A DNA stretch of 6,357 bases, from contig JALWRY010000210.1 in assembly GCA_027080445.1 (NCBI GenBank), positions 1-6,357 of the forward strand, read 5' to 3'. Both the position numbers and the translations under genes were made by a program. Below the pieces are notes generated by a model that was given only the letters and a program-made list of their open reading frames with translations, was not told the DNA's origin and did no database searches. This document shows positions 1-5,971 of this stretch, piece after piece; within the stretch, counting starts at the first letter, position 1, and each line of letters starts with the position of its first letter. Source of the stretch: Thiohalobacter sp. GTDB taxonomy: Bacteria; Pseudomonadota; Gammaproteobacteria; DSM-19610.

Positions 1-10
1 ATGATGAGCC

Positions 11-87
11 AAGGCTTAAATCTCCTTCTATTACAGTGTTTGGTCGTACTTGCATTGTAACAGTTCATTGAGATTTAAGCCTTTTTT
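11..87 (+). terminator. Long stem-loop with T-tract, possible terminator of a gene left of the window
   Basis: Bases 11-24 (AAGGCTTAAATCTC) are perfectly complementary to 70-83. Inside this 14-bp stem, 31-38 pair with 53-60 (8 bp, one G-T), leaving a 14-nt apical loop. The right arm runs into six T (82-87), so on the plus strand it resembles an intrinsic terminator, although the outer loop of 45 nt is far longer than usual. It is wrongly oriented to serve the minus-strand dehydrogenase ending at 135. It could instead be a small structured RNA or a palindromic repeat. A short frame (1-60, 19 codons, hydrophobic) crosses the left arm; it may be the tail of an upstream gene or chance. Confidence 0.5.
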
Positions 88-134
88 CGTTCAGTTAACG
101 GGACAGCAGTGAGTGGGTATAGAAAAGATTGATT

Positions 135-1103
135 TCAGGTAAGGATGACGATTTTTCCAACGGCTGCGTTGTTTTCCATACAGCGATGCGCTTCTACAAT
201 GTCATCCAGTTTGAATAGGCGACCGATCCTGGGCGCCAGGCGTTCTTTCTCGATGTCGTTTACCACGGTCTGTAGCGGTGTGTTGATAAAATCCCGGGAA
301 CCCCCCGAGTAACTTGTGAGGTTAACCGTGGCCGGGATCGCATCCATTGGACTGAACTGCGCTAACTCCCAGGCATTCCCGACCATGCCTGTCATACATA
401 CGGAGCCACCAGGTGCAACGCATTTCAGTGAGTCGAGCAGCGTAGTGGTACCGACAAGCTCGAGTATCTTGTCGACCCCGTCGGGAAAAACCTGCCGGAC
501 ATCAGCGGCGATTTCTCCGTTGTCGATAAAAACCTGATCTGCGCCATTATCTTTGAGCATGGCTTCCCGGTCAGGCTCTCGCGTTGTCGCTGCAACGGTT
601 GCACCTTTTTGTCTGGCCAGCATGGCGGCAGCAAGTCCTACCGACGTGGTGCCGCCACGAATCAACAAGCGCTGACCTTGATGCAACTGCAAAGCATGCG
701 TGAGTGAACCCCAGGCGGTCTGGATCATCTCGGGCAGTGCACCAAGTGTCTGCCAGTCCAGCGTCGAGTTAATCGTCTGTACCTGAGTGGCAGGCACGCA
801 GGTGTACTCGGCATAGCCCCCATTGAACTGCCGTCCCATACCACCCATTGCGGTAGCCACTGTTTGACCGTGGGTGAATTCGCCGCCGGGCGCTTCCTCC
901 ACAATACCGACCGCTTCGATACCGGGTACCCGGGGGAATTCTACGTCGGGCGACATTCCCTGACGGGTAAAAAGCTCCGAACGGTTCAAGCCAAAGGCTT
1001 TAACCCGGATCAAAACCCATCCGGAGGCCGGCTGAGGAATCGGTAGTTCCTCGATTACCAGCACCTCAGGGGCACCTGGCTTATGAATGACAACGGCTTT
1101 CAT
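135..1103 (-). CDS. Zinc-independent MDR-family alcohol dehydrogenase / quinone oxidoreductase-like protein
   Basis: This 322-residue protein has the full length and layout of the medium-chain dehydrogenase/reductase family, quinone-oxidoreductase branch. These are cytosolic NAD(P)H-dependent reductases of quinones, enones or similar carbonyls. The GroES-like N-terminal half starts MKAVVIHKPGAPEVL and contains FGLNRSELFTRQG (about 37-49), where zinc-dependent members carry a cysteine ligand; none is seen here. The nucleotide-binding loop is GGTTSVG at 150-156, in the usual Rossmann position. The C-terminus VGKIVILT is typical. The gene lies 20 bp downstream of the SgcJ/EcaC-like gene on the same strand and is probably cotranscribed with it; its own ribosome site is weak, which fits translation within an operon. 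The divergent LysR gene is the likely regulator. The family is certain, but the substrate cannot be told from sequence. Confidence 0.93.
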   Translation of the reverse strand: MKAVVIHKPGAPEVLVIEELPIPQPASGWVLIRVKAFGLNRSELFTRQGMSPDVEFPRVPGIEAVGIVEEAPGGEFTHGQTVATAMGGMGRQFNGGYAEYTCVPATQVQTINSTLDWQTLGALPEMIQTAWGSLTHALQLHQGQRLLIRGGTTSVGLAAAMLARQKGATVAATTREPDREAMLKDNGADQVFIDNGEIAADVRQVFPDGVDKILELVGTTTLLDSLKCVAPGGSVCMTGMVGNAWELAQFSPMDAIPATVNLTSYSGGSRDFINTPLQTVVNDIEKERLAPRIGRLFKLDDIVEAHRCMENNAAVGKIVILT

Positions 1104-1123
1104 CTGTTTAAGTGAGTACGAAG

Positions 1124-1591
1124 TTAACGTGGGTTGGTGGTGGAGAAGATATAGCGCGCAATTTTCCAGTTGCCATCGCTGGTTTTCCGCAACAGAAACA
1201 GTTCCTGATTGCCTTCGGTGACCTTGTCACCCGTGGCGTTGATGGTGGTGATGCCAGCGGAGCTGGTGCGTGCAAACGCCCAGTCATCTGCCATGGTTTC
1301 GATTTCCAGGATGTCGAATTTGATATCAAGGTCGATCGCTGTAAAGACAGCCTGATAAGCGGCTTCTATTGCGTCAATACCGACGGCTGGAGGATTGTGC
1401 TGCGCCATGAAGACACCGTCCTGAGTGTAGAGCTTCAGGATGCTCGGGACGTTGCCGGCATTGAGGGCCTGTTCGTAGGTCTTCAGTAGTGCATGGATAC
1501 TCTTCTGATCAGAAGAGGCGGCATGGACGCCGGACACGAAACCGAATATCAGGAGGGTCGTGGCTACAATGTGTATGAGTCGATGCTTCAA
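1124..1591 (-). CDS. Secreted SgcJ/EcaC-family (NTF2-like, DUF4440-type) protein, TTG start
   Basis: I place the start at the TTG at 1591-1589 because AAGGAG (minus strand, 1604-1599) lies 7 nt upstream and the protein then begins with a clean signal peptide: KHR, a hydrophobic stretch (about 5-20) and a VHA-A cleavage site after residue 24. The open frame continues upstream to 1864, but that extension overlaps the divergent LysR gene and has no credible start. The product is 155 residues, about 131 mature. After cleavage it shows the pattern of small alpha+beta-barrel NTF2-like proteins: a helix with LLKTYEQALNAGN, then LYTQDGVFMAQ, and a C-terminal sheet with GNQELFLLRKTSDGNWKIAR. In this fold members bind or convert small hydrophobic ligands. 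Export suggests a periplasmic role. It is probably the first gene of an operon with the MDR dehydrogenase. No substrate can be assigned. Confidence 0.85.
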   Translation of the reverse strand: MKHRLIHIVATTLLIFGFVSGVHAASSDQKSIHALLKTYEQALNAGNVPSILKLYTQDGVFMAQHNPPAVGIDAIEAAYQAVFTAIDLDIKFDILEIETMADDWAFARTSSAGITTINATGDKVTEGNQELFLLRKTSDGNWKIARYIFSTTNPR

Positions 1592-1598
1592 AATAAAT

Positions 1599-1604
1599 CT
1601 CCTT
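1599..1604 (-). promoter_or_regulatory. Strong ribosome binding site deciding the TTG start
   Basis: AAGGAG on the minus strand, 7 nt before the TTG at 1591-1589. No ATG or GTG at similar spacing gives a signal peptide, so this site fixes the start of the SgcJ/EcaC-like gene. Confidence 0.8.
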
Positions 1605-1683
1605 GATAGTGGCTTTAATCGTGTGACAAGCACTATAAAGGTTTCCCGAAAACTAGAATATAGGTAAAATAAGCAAATAATTA

Positions 1684-1697
1684 TTCCATATATGGAA
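1684..1697. promoter_or_regulatory. Perfect 14-bp palindrome at the LysR start, candidate autoregulatory operator
   Basis: TTCCATATATGGAA is a perfect palindrome and contains a T-N11-A arrangement (1685 and 1697) as in LysR-type boxes. It ends 6 bp before the chosen ATG (1704) of the LysR gene and includes the alternative ATG at 1692. Its position suggests negative autoregulation, which is inference only. The GGAA within it also serves as the likely weak ribosome site for the 1704 start. Confidence 0.4.
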
Positions 1698-1703
1698 ATA
1701 TCT

Positions 1704-2612
1704 ATGTCCCCTGATCTGAATGCCATGGCCCTTTTCGTCAAAGTGGTCGAGCACAAGAGTTTCACGGCAGCTTCCAGGCGTCTTGGTGTGCCGATTTCAA
1801 CCGTGAGCCGTAAAGTGAGCGAGCTTGAAAAGACACTCGGGGTGCGCTTGCTGGAAAGATCCACCCGCCATCTGCGATTGACCGAACTGGGGCAGGCGTA
1901 CTACGCCTACTGCCACCGCGGGCTGGAGGAAATTGAAACCGGTACGCTGATGCTGAATGAACGACAGGCGGAAATATCAGGCACCCTGCGCCTGTCGGTG
2001 CCGCCCGGTCTCGCGGACCGGTTGATTGTTCCTCTGGTCAGTGCGTTTCAGGCGGCTTATCCGGCCGTAACGGTCAGGATTCTGATTACTGAACGGAATG
2101 TGGATTTTATCCAGGACGCTGTCGATCTGGCATTACGTGTGGGCGAGCTCAAAGACAGCAGCCTGGTTGCACGGCCGCTGATCCGCTACCGTCATGTGCT
2201 GGTCGGCGCGCCTGTCTACCTGGACAGGTTCGGTGCACCCGGGCATCCGCGTGACCTGCCTGGGCATCGTATGATTACGTTTGGCGGGTGGTTTGACGCT
2301 GTGTCCCTGAAACTGATCAATAACGGCCGTATGCACACCGTGCACGTCGAGGGAGTGCTTGCGCTGAACGACTATACCGGCATTCAGAACGTGACCGAGG
2401 CGGGGCAGGGTATCGCCGAAATCCCGTCTATTATCTGCGGCGAGGCTTTGCGTGACGGCAGACTGGTTGAAGTGATGCCTGCGTGGCGTTTCCCCTCTAC
2501 GACCCTGTCGGCTGTCTATCCGAGCAACCGAAACCTTTCGCGAATTGTTCGATTGTTTAAAGATTTTTGTATTGAGCATATCGACGCTTTGTCGCCCTTC
2601 GTGGATATTTAG
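1704..2612 (+). CDS. LysR-type transcriptional regulator
   Basis: A 302-residue cytosolic DNA-binding regulator of normal LysR length. The winged helix-turn-helix spans about residues 5-64, with the classical motif FTAASRRLGVPISTVSRKV at 20-38 followed by LEKTLGVRLLERSTR. The periplasmic-binding-protein-like effector domain fills the rest, with the VDLALRVGEL segment typical of the subgroup that pairs with oxidoreductase genes. I prefer the ATG at 1704 over the in-frame ATG at 1692 because GGAA lies just upstream and homologues typically begin only a few residues before LNAMALFV. The gene is divergent from the SgcJ/EcaC-like and MDR genes, the usual layout for a LysR regulator and its target operon. 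The effector is unknown. An intrinsic terminator follows after 41 bp. Confidence 0.95.
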   Translation: MSPDLNAMALFVKVVEHKSFTAASRRLGVPISTVSRKVSELEKTLGVRLLERSTRHLRLTELGQAYYAYCHRGLEEIETGTLMLNERQAEISGTLRLSVPPGLADRLIVPLVSAFQAAYPAVTVRILITERNVDFIQDAVDLALRVGELKDSSLVARPLIRYRHVLVGAPVYLDRFGAPGHPRDLPGHRMITFGGWFDAVSLKLINNGRMHTVHVEGVLALNDYTGIQNVTEAGQGIAEIPSIICGEALRDGRLVEVMPAWRFPSTTLSAVYPSNRNLSRIVRLFKDFCIEHIDALSPFVDI

Positions 2613-2653
2613 GTACAGGTGTATGATGATAACGGTTTACCAATACCAATACC

Positions 2654-2688
2654 AAAAGCTCAAGTGAGTCAATCACTTGGGCTTTTTT
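2654..2688 (+). terminator. Intrinsic terminator of the LysR gene
   Basis: Bases 2654-2667 pair with 2673-2686 (14 bp with one G-U) around a 5-nt loop GTCAA, running into six T (2683-2688). The AAAA at the left foot gives a weaker T-run on the minus strand, so some bidirectional activity is possible. Confidence 0.85.
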
Positions 2689-2778
2689 CGTTTCTGATCA
2701 CAGGGCTATGAGGTAGGCATCTCTCAGGCTTTGTGTAAAAGATTAGTATTGTGGGAAAGGCCTTGCCTCGGAGGCAGC

Positions 2779-2892
2779 GGTTCCGGGACATTCTGGAAAA
2801 CCCCTGCCGGTACCCGGCAAGGGCCGCACGTCGCCAAAACCGATGTGGAGCTGATGACAGTTCGTCTCGGGCCTATGGGGGAATTCGAATAG
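2779..2892 (+). pseudogene. Possible C-terminal remnant of a cupin-like coding sequence (very tentative)
   Basis: In the 418-bp gap between the LysR and VOC genes one plus-strand frame reads 37 protein-like codons before TAG at 2890-2892: GSGTFWKTPAGT, then GPHVAKTDVELMTVRLGP and MGEFE. The PAG...GPH...KT pattern followed by a beta-strand resembles the second motif and end of a small cupin. The frame runs open upstream to at least 2701, but I see no credible start and the residues before 2779 do not look like a cupin. It may be the eroded 3' end of a lost gene, or chance. Confidence 0.25.
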
Positions 2893-2934
2893 TCTTCGAT
2901 GTGCAAACGTATTTGATGAGGTTACGGAAACGCC

Positions 2935-2980
2935 ATTGCCTGATCATCGGCAATCACTCCTGACACCAGGCTGTCAGGAG
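2935..2980 (+). other. Two adjacent hairpins upstream of the VOC gene
   Basis: ATTGCC (2935-2940) pairs with GGCAAT (2949-2954) across an 8-nt loop. Two bases later CTCCTGACA (2957-2965) pairs perfectly with TGTCAGGAG (2972-2980) across a 6-nt loop. Neither has a T-tract on either strand, so they are not ordinary intrinsic terminators. They could be operators or part of the 5' leader of the operon that begins at 3031. The rest of 2893-3030 shows nothing I can name. Confidence 0.45.
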
Positions 2981-2992
2981 GGCTGGGGTATA

Positions 2993-3015
2993 GTCAGTCT
3001 TCCGTATTTACTGAC
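2993..3015. promoter_or_regulatory. Dyad GTCAGT-N11-ACTGAC just upstream of the VOC/YafY operon
   Basis: Six perfect base pairs with an 11-bp spacer, ending 15 bp before the VOC start. The spacing of half-sites (centres 17 bp apart) could suit a dimeric regulator such as the YafY-type protein encoded downstream; that link is inference. Confidence 0.3.
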
Positions 3016-3030
3016 GCAGAGAAAATCATA

Positions 3031-3578
3031 ATGACCGAACCAATGAAACAGCATGGCGCTTTTAGCTGGAATGAGTTGATGACCACTGATGTGGAAGCCG
3101 CAAAAGCCTTTTACGGGAGTCTGTTTGGCTGGACTCTGGAAGGCATGCAGACCAATGACATGGCTTACACCATGGCGAAGGCAGGTGACAGAGAAGTGGC
3201 CGGCCTCATGGCGTTGCCGTCTGAAGCCGGCACTATGCCACCGACGTGGGGCGCCTATGTCACCGTGGATGACGTGGAAGCCAGCGCGAAACAGGCTGAA
3301 GCACTAGGAGCCTGTCGGATTTAGGCAATCGTAGCGAGCAAGGTGGGAGAGCGAGTCCAAATTTTTGCAATTTTGAGGCGCATAGTGAGCCTACGCAACG
3401 AAGAATTGCAGAAATTTGGGCCGCTCTCCCATCGGCGCAGTAGATTGTTCCTAAGTCCGACAGGCTCCTAGGTGGAAAAATCATGCTGGCACCGCGTGAC
3501 ATCCCGGATGTCGGCCGCTTCTGTGTCATCTGTGATCCCCAGGGCGCCACCTTGTCCCTTATTACCTATATCAAATAG
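3031..3578 (+). pseudogene. VOC/glyoxalase-like protein gene, interrupted by a MITE insertion
   Basis: The ancestral gene encoded a 127-residue single-domain VOC protein (glyoxalase/bleomycin-resistance/dioxygenase fold, usually a metal-binding cytosolic enzyme). Residues 1-92 are read at 3031-3306, with FSWNELMTTDVEAAKAFYG and the LFGWTLEGM turn typical of the family. The insertion at CTAG (3304-3307) makes the frame stop at 3322-3324 after four foreign residues. The lost 35 residues resume at 3472 (GGKIMLAPRDIPDVG, then FCVICDPQGATLSL) and end at TAG 3576-3578. Joining 3307 to 3472 gives exactly 384 bp, 128 codons including stop. The surviving 97-residue product lacks the last strands of the fold and is probably inactive. 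The gene is 14 bp from the YafY-type regulator and was first in that operon. The ribosome site (AGAG near 3018) is weak. Confidence 0.93.
3307..3468. mobile_element. MITE-like non-autonomous element inserted in a CTAG target
   Basis: A 162-bp palindromic element with terminal inverted repeats GGAGCCTGTCGGA (perfect, 13 bp), extending to 19 bp with one mismatch (GGAGCCTGTCGGA-T/C-TTAGG). CTAG is present on both sides (3304-3307 and 3468-3471). This reads either as a duplicated TA inside CTAG with a 162-bp element, or as a duplicated CTAG with a 160-bp element (3308-3467). Subterminal parts also pair: 3344-3353 with 3422-3431, and 3357-3372 with 3404-3419 (nearly perfect), leaving a short central loop. 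No transposase is encoded. Insertion at CTAG with TA duplication is known for IS630 (Tc1/mariner superfamily), so mobilisation by an IS630-type transposase is plausible; IS5-type enzymes with 4-bp YTAR targets are the alternative. The family name is not known to me. Confidence 0.88.
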
Positions 3579-3592
3579 CATGAATAACGCCC

Positions 3593-4291
3593 GTGCGACG
3601 CGCTGACCGGTTGTTCCAGGTCGTACAGTTTTTGCGCTCAAGGCGCGTTACTACCGCACGCTGGTTGTCGGAAGTTCTTGAGGTTTCCGAGCGGACGGTC
3701 TATCGGGATGTACAGGACCTGGTGGCGTCGGGTGTCCCGATAGAGGGAGAAGCCGGTATCGGTTACGTCATTCGGCGCGGTTATGATTTACCGCCGCTGA
3801 TGTTTACCCGGGACGAGATGACCGCCTTGACGCTGGGGGCGCGCATCGTCAACAGCTGGGCGGATCCCGGGCTGGCGATGGCGGCTCAATCCGTGTTGAG
3901 CAAAGTCGAAACGGTGTTGCCGGATGCCTTGAAAGGGGAGCTGGACCAGACCCGGCTGTTCTCACCGCTGGTGCAAATACCGGCGCGGGTGGCGGCTTTT
4001 ATGGGAGAACTGCGTAGCGCGGTGGATCATCGCAACAAGGTCGTCATCACCTATACCCGGGCCGACGGCGCCGATTCAAAGCGTGTCATCCGGCCGTTGG
4101 GGTTATTCTTCTGGGGTACGGTCTGGACACTGGGGGCCTGGTGTGAAATGCGCCAGGCGTTCAGGAATTTCCGGCTGGACAGGATTGAAACGCTCCGGGT
4201 CTGTGACGAGCGATACCCGAACGAGCCAGGAAAAACCCTCGAGGACATGATTGCATACGAGAAGAAAAGGATGAACGATGAAACGCTGTGA
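3593..4291 (+). CDS. YafY-type HTH/WYL-domain transcriptional regulator
   Basis: A 232-residue regulator. The N-terminal HTH-11/DeoR-like winged helix spans about 1-60 (RADRLFQVVQFLRSR, then VSERTVYRDVQDL with the recognition helix). The C-terminal WYL domain spans about 138-205 and contains RPLGLFFWG (167-175) and FRLDRI (193-198). The signature W-Y-L is W178-T179-L180 here. WYL domains sense nucleic-acid or nucleotide-like ligands in several systems. The start is GTG at 3593; the ATG at 3580 is out of frame and stops after eight codons. The start has no strong ribosome site and lies 14 bp after the VOC stop, so translational coupling to that gene was likely and may have been lost when the MITE truncated it. 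The gene overlaps tag by 14 bp. It likely regulates its own operon. Confidence 0.92.
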   Translation: MRRADRLFQVVQFLRSRRVTTARWLSEVLEVSERTVYRDVQDLVASGVPIEGEAGIGYVIRRGYDLPPLMFTRDEMTALTLGARIVNSWADPGLAMAAQSVLSKVETVLPDALKGELDQTRLFSPLVQIPARVAAFMGELRSAVDHRNKVVITYTRADGADSKRVIRPLGLFFWGTVWTLGAWCEMRQAFRNFRLDRIETLRVCDERYPNEPGKTLEDMIAYEKKRMNDETL

Positions 4292-4835
4292 CTGGGCGAC
4301 GGGTGTGGAGCCTTTGTATACAAAGTACCACGATGAAGAATGGGGTGTCCCGGTCTTTGATGACCGGAAACTGTTTGAAATGCTGATACTCGAAGGGGCG
4401 CAGGCCGGCCTCAGCTGGATCACCATCCTCAGGAAACGGGAAAACTACCGCAAGGCATTCGATGATTTCGATGCTGAAAAGATTGCCGGTTATGGTGAGC
4501 GCAAGCGCGCTGATCTAATGAAGGATGCCGGTATTGTCCGAAACCGTCTCAAGATAAACGCGGCTATCGTCAACGCGCAGTGTTACCTGGCTATACTTGA
4601 GGAGCACCGGGATTTCAGTACCTATATCTGGCAATTCGTTAATGGCGAACCCATCCGGAATCGATGGAAGTGCATGCAGGATGTCCCCGTGACGACCGAT
4701 GAATCGGACGCCATGAGCAAGGCACTGAAAAAACGCGGATTCAAATTTGTCGGGCCAACAATCTGCTATGCATTCATGCAGGCAGTCGGTATGGTTAACG
4801 ACCATACGACAGATTGTTTCTGTTGCAAGGATTGA
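4278..4835 (+). CDS. tag: DNA-3-methyladenine glycosylase I
   Basis: A 185-residue protein of normal Tag length. It excises 3-methyladenine from alkylated DNA as the first step of base excision repair. The HhH-superfamily fold and zinc snap are intact: zinc ligands C4, H18, H176 and C180 correspond to Cys4, His17, His175 and Cys179 of E. coli Tag. The base-recognition residues E39 and W47 in EGAQAGLSW match Glu38 and Trp46. KRCDW at the start and FKFVGPTICYAFMQAVGMVNDH near the end are hallmark segments. AAAAGGA sits 6 nt before the ATG. The start lies inside the last codons of the YafY-type regulator, so the two are translationally coupled. Being in an operon with a WYL regulator and a VOC protein suggests a small damage- or detoxification-response unit, which is inference. 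Confidence 0.97.
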   Translation: MKRCDWATGVEPLYTKYHDEEWGVPVFDDRKLFEMLILEGAQAGLSWITILRKRENYRKAFDDFDAEKIAGYGERKRADLMKDAGIVRNRLKINAAIVNAQCYLAILEEHRDFSTYIWQFVNGEPIRNRWKCMQDVPVTTDESDAMSKALKKRGFKFVGPTICYAFMQAVGMVNDHTTDCFCCKD

Positions 4836-4853
4836 AAAACACGCACACAGATC

Positions 4854-5222
4854 ATGGTGCCCGAAAAACTTAGACCTATCAGTTTAATAAATGTGCCTTC
4901 TCAAAAAACTGAAACGGGGCAGTTTTCAGGTGTTTGTGCAATTCATGGTAAAGAGCCGGGTGTGACGGCGGAGTTCGGTATCTGGCTTAAAAAGAGTTCG
5001 CAAGGCAAAAAGCTGGGGCGTGAAGCAATCACGCGTCTGGTGCAGTGGGCGCGAGCCAATGTGGTGCTGTCCGGTTTGGTCTACCCGGTTGATAGAGACA
5101 ATATACCGAGTCGAAAGATTGCCGAATCACTGGGTGGCATTGTGGTGGCTGAGGGTCAGCGGACGTCACTGTCTGGTACCAGCCTCAATGAGCAGGTTTA
5201 CCGGATTGATGCCGGGGAATAA
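4854..5222 (+). pseudogene. N-terminally truncated GNAT acetyltransferase (RimJ/RimL-like)
   Basis: The 122-codon frame matches only the C-terminal two thirds of a RimJ/RimL-type GNAT domain. It has the central strands (FSGVCAIHG, then AEFGIWLKKSSQG), the CoA-binding loop and helix, and the NIPSRKIAESLGG segment near the end. About 50-60 N-terminal residues (strand 1 and the acceptor-site helices) are absent. They cannot lie upstream, because the stop of tag is in the same frame 18 bp before the ATG. The ATG has no ribosome site. The acetyl-CoA loop Q-x-x-G-x-G reads Q50-G-K-K-L-G, with Lys in place of the first conserved Gly. Both points suggest a remnant, perhaps left by a deletion fused next to tag. 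A short functional form is less likely. Its 3' end overlaps the converging MocR remnant. Confidence 0.7.
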
Positions 5223-5805
5223 CGCCAGCTATATAGTGTTACTGACCGTTTTCCCTGCCGGGGCGTGTTCAGTTCATGCACCATGCGTCCCAGTGTGATC
5301 ATCGCCTTTTCCAGTGCCTCATCCCAGAGGGTTGTGCGCAGTTGAGCCGGATGAAATGGCGATATTTCCCGGTGGCTGAAAATATCGGGCCGGGTGCAAT
5401 GCTGATGTGCTGTGCCAGCGCCTGCTGACACAGCAGTAATGAATCCACTTTTTTGGGTAATTCAATCTAGATGACGAATCCGCCTTGCGGTTGGGTGATA
5501 CGGGTTTCCTGAGGAAAGTATTTCCCCACGGCGCGGGTCATGAGCGATACCTGCCGCTAATAATCGCGCCGAACCTGGCGCAGGTAATGGTCATAGCAGC
5601 CTTGCTGCAGGAAGTCGGCAATCGCATACTGTGGCAGGGTGGTGACATATTTCCGGTATTCTATTTGTTCCCGGTATTTTCCCGGAATCACCCAGCCGAT
5701 TCTGAGGCCTGGCGAAAGGCTCTTGGAAAAGGAAGAACAATAGAGTACCGGTTGTTTGTTGCAAAAGGCTCTTACCGCGCGAGGTCGCCCGGCGGCAAAC
5801 CCCGG
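5198..5805 (-). pseudogene. MocR-type (GntR/aminotransferase) regulator, C-terminal remnant with two stops and a frameshift
   Basis: Read on the minus strand, this is the last third of a MocR/PdxR-like protein, whose aminotransferase-fold domain binds pyridoxal phosphate. RPRAVRAF leads to SSFSKSLSPGLRIGWV, which carries the PLP-lysine, then DFLQQGCYDHYLRQVRRDY. A TAG at 5559-5557 replaces the expected Gln; RQVSLMTRAVGKYFP then GGFVI continue in the same frame to a second TAG at 5469-5467, where Trp is expected. After IAPGPIFSATGKYRHFIRLN a 2-bp shift near 5325-5330 is needed to reach WDEALEKAMITLGRM. The segment KYVTTLPQ seems a few residues shorter than in homologues. The N-terminal helix-turn-helix and most of the aminotransferase domain are missing. 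The position, divergent from PhzF, is typical of a regulator and its target. Confidence 0.85.
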
Positions 5806-5971
5806 AAGGTTTCTGAAACTGTACCGTTTCATAATTGGCAATACTGAATCTGTATTGTTTTGAGTGTGCCGGTTATTCTGTGGACCTGTCAACGCTGGCC
5901 GTCAGGGAAACACGCCGGGAATGCTGGTCAGAGGAAAGGTGTTATTGGTACTGGATTACAGGAGTGAATGA

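Larger units (their letters stand above)
1592..1703. promoter_or_regulatory. Divergent promoter/operator region between SgcJ/EcaC-like gene and LysR gene
   Basis: These 112 bp separate two divergent starts and must hold both promoters. The segment is AT-rich. An imperfect dyad lies at 1639-1654 (AG-TTTC-CC-GAAA-CT pattern), flanked by CTATA (1633-1637) and TATAG (1659-1663). This is the size and kind of site expected for a LysR-type regulator. TAAAAT at 1665-1670 could be a plus-strand -10 element, but the -35 partner is weak. Exact promoter positions are inference. Confidence 0.45.

Noticed and set aside
81..91. CTTTTTTCGTT shared with 2682-2692
   Set aside because: It is the T-tract and trailing bases of two stem-loops; an 11-base match of this composition is not evidence of a dispersed repeat.
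1592..1864. N-terminal extension of the SgcJ/EcaC-like frame up to 1864
   Set aside because: It overlaps the start of the divergent LysR gene and has no ribosome site. The TTG at 1591 has a strong AAGGAG and gives a proper signal peptide.
3304..3471. Integron attC site or REP/ERIC-type repeat
   Set aside because: There are no attC core sites and no integrase context. The flanking target duplication inside a gene points to transposition instead.
3260..3550. Minus-strand 96-codon frame across the inserted element
   Set aside because: It spans two halves of the VOC gene and the palindromic element antisense; no protein family, signal or start site is seen, so it is a shadow.
5467..5559. Amber read-through or recoding of the two TAG codons in the MocR remnant
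   Set aside because: The two stops stand for different amino acids (Gln and Trp), and a frameshift and N-terminal loss are also present; decay is the simpler reading.
5835..5971. Plus-strand frame upstream of PhzF (GMLVRGKVLLVLDY-like tail ending at 5969-5971)
   Set aside because: It looks mildly protein-like but has no recognisable family and no start; it is more likely the leader and promoter between the divergent MocR and PhzF genes.
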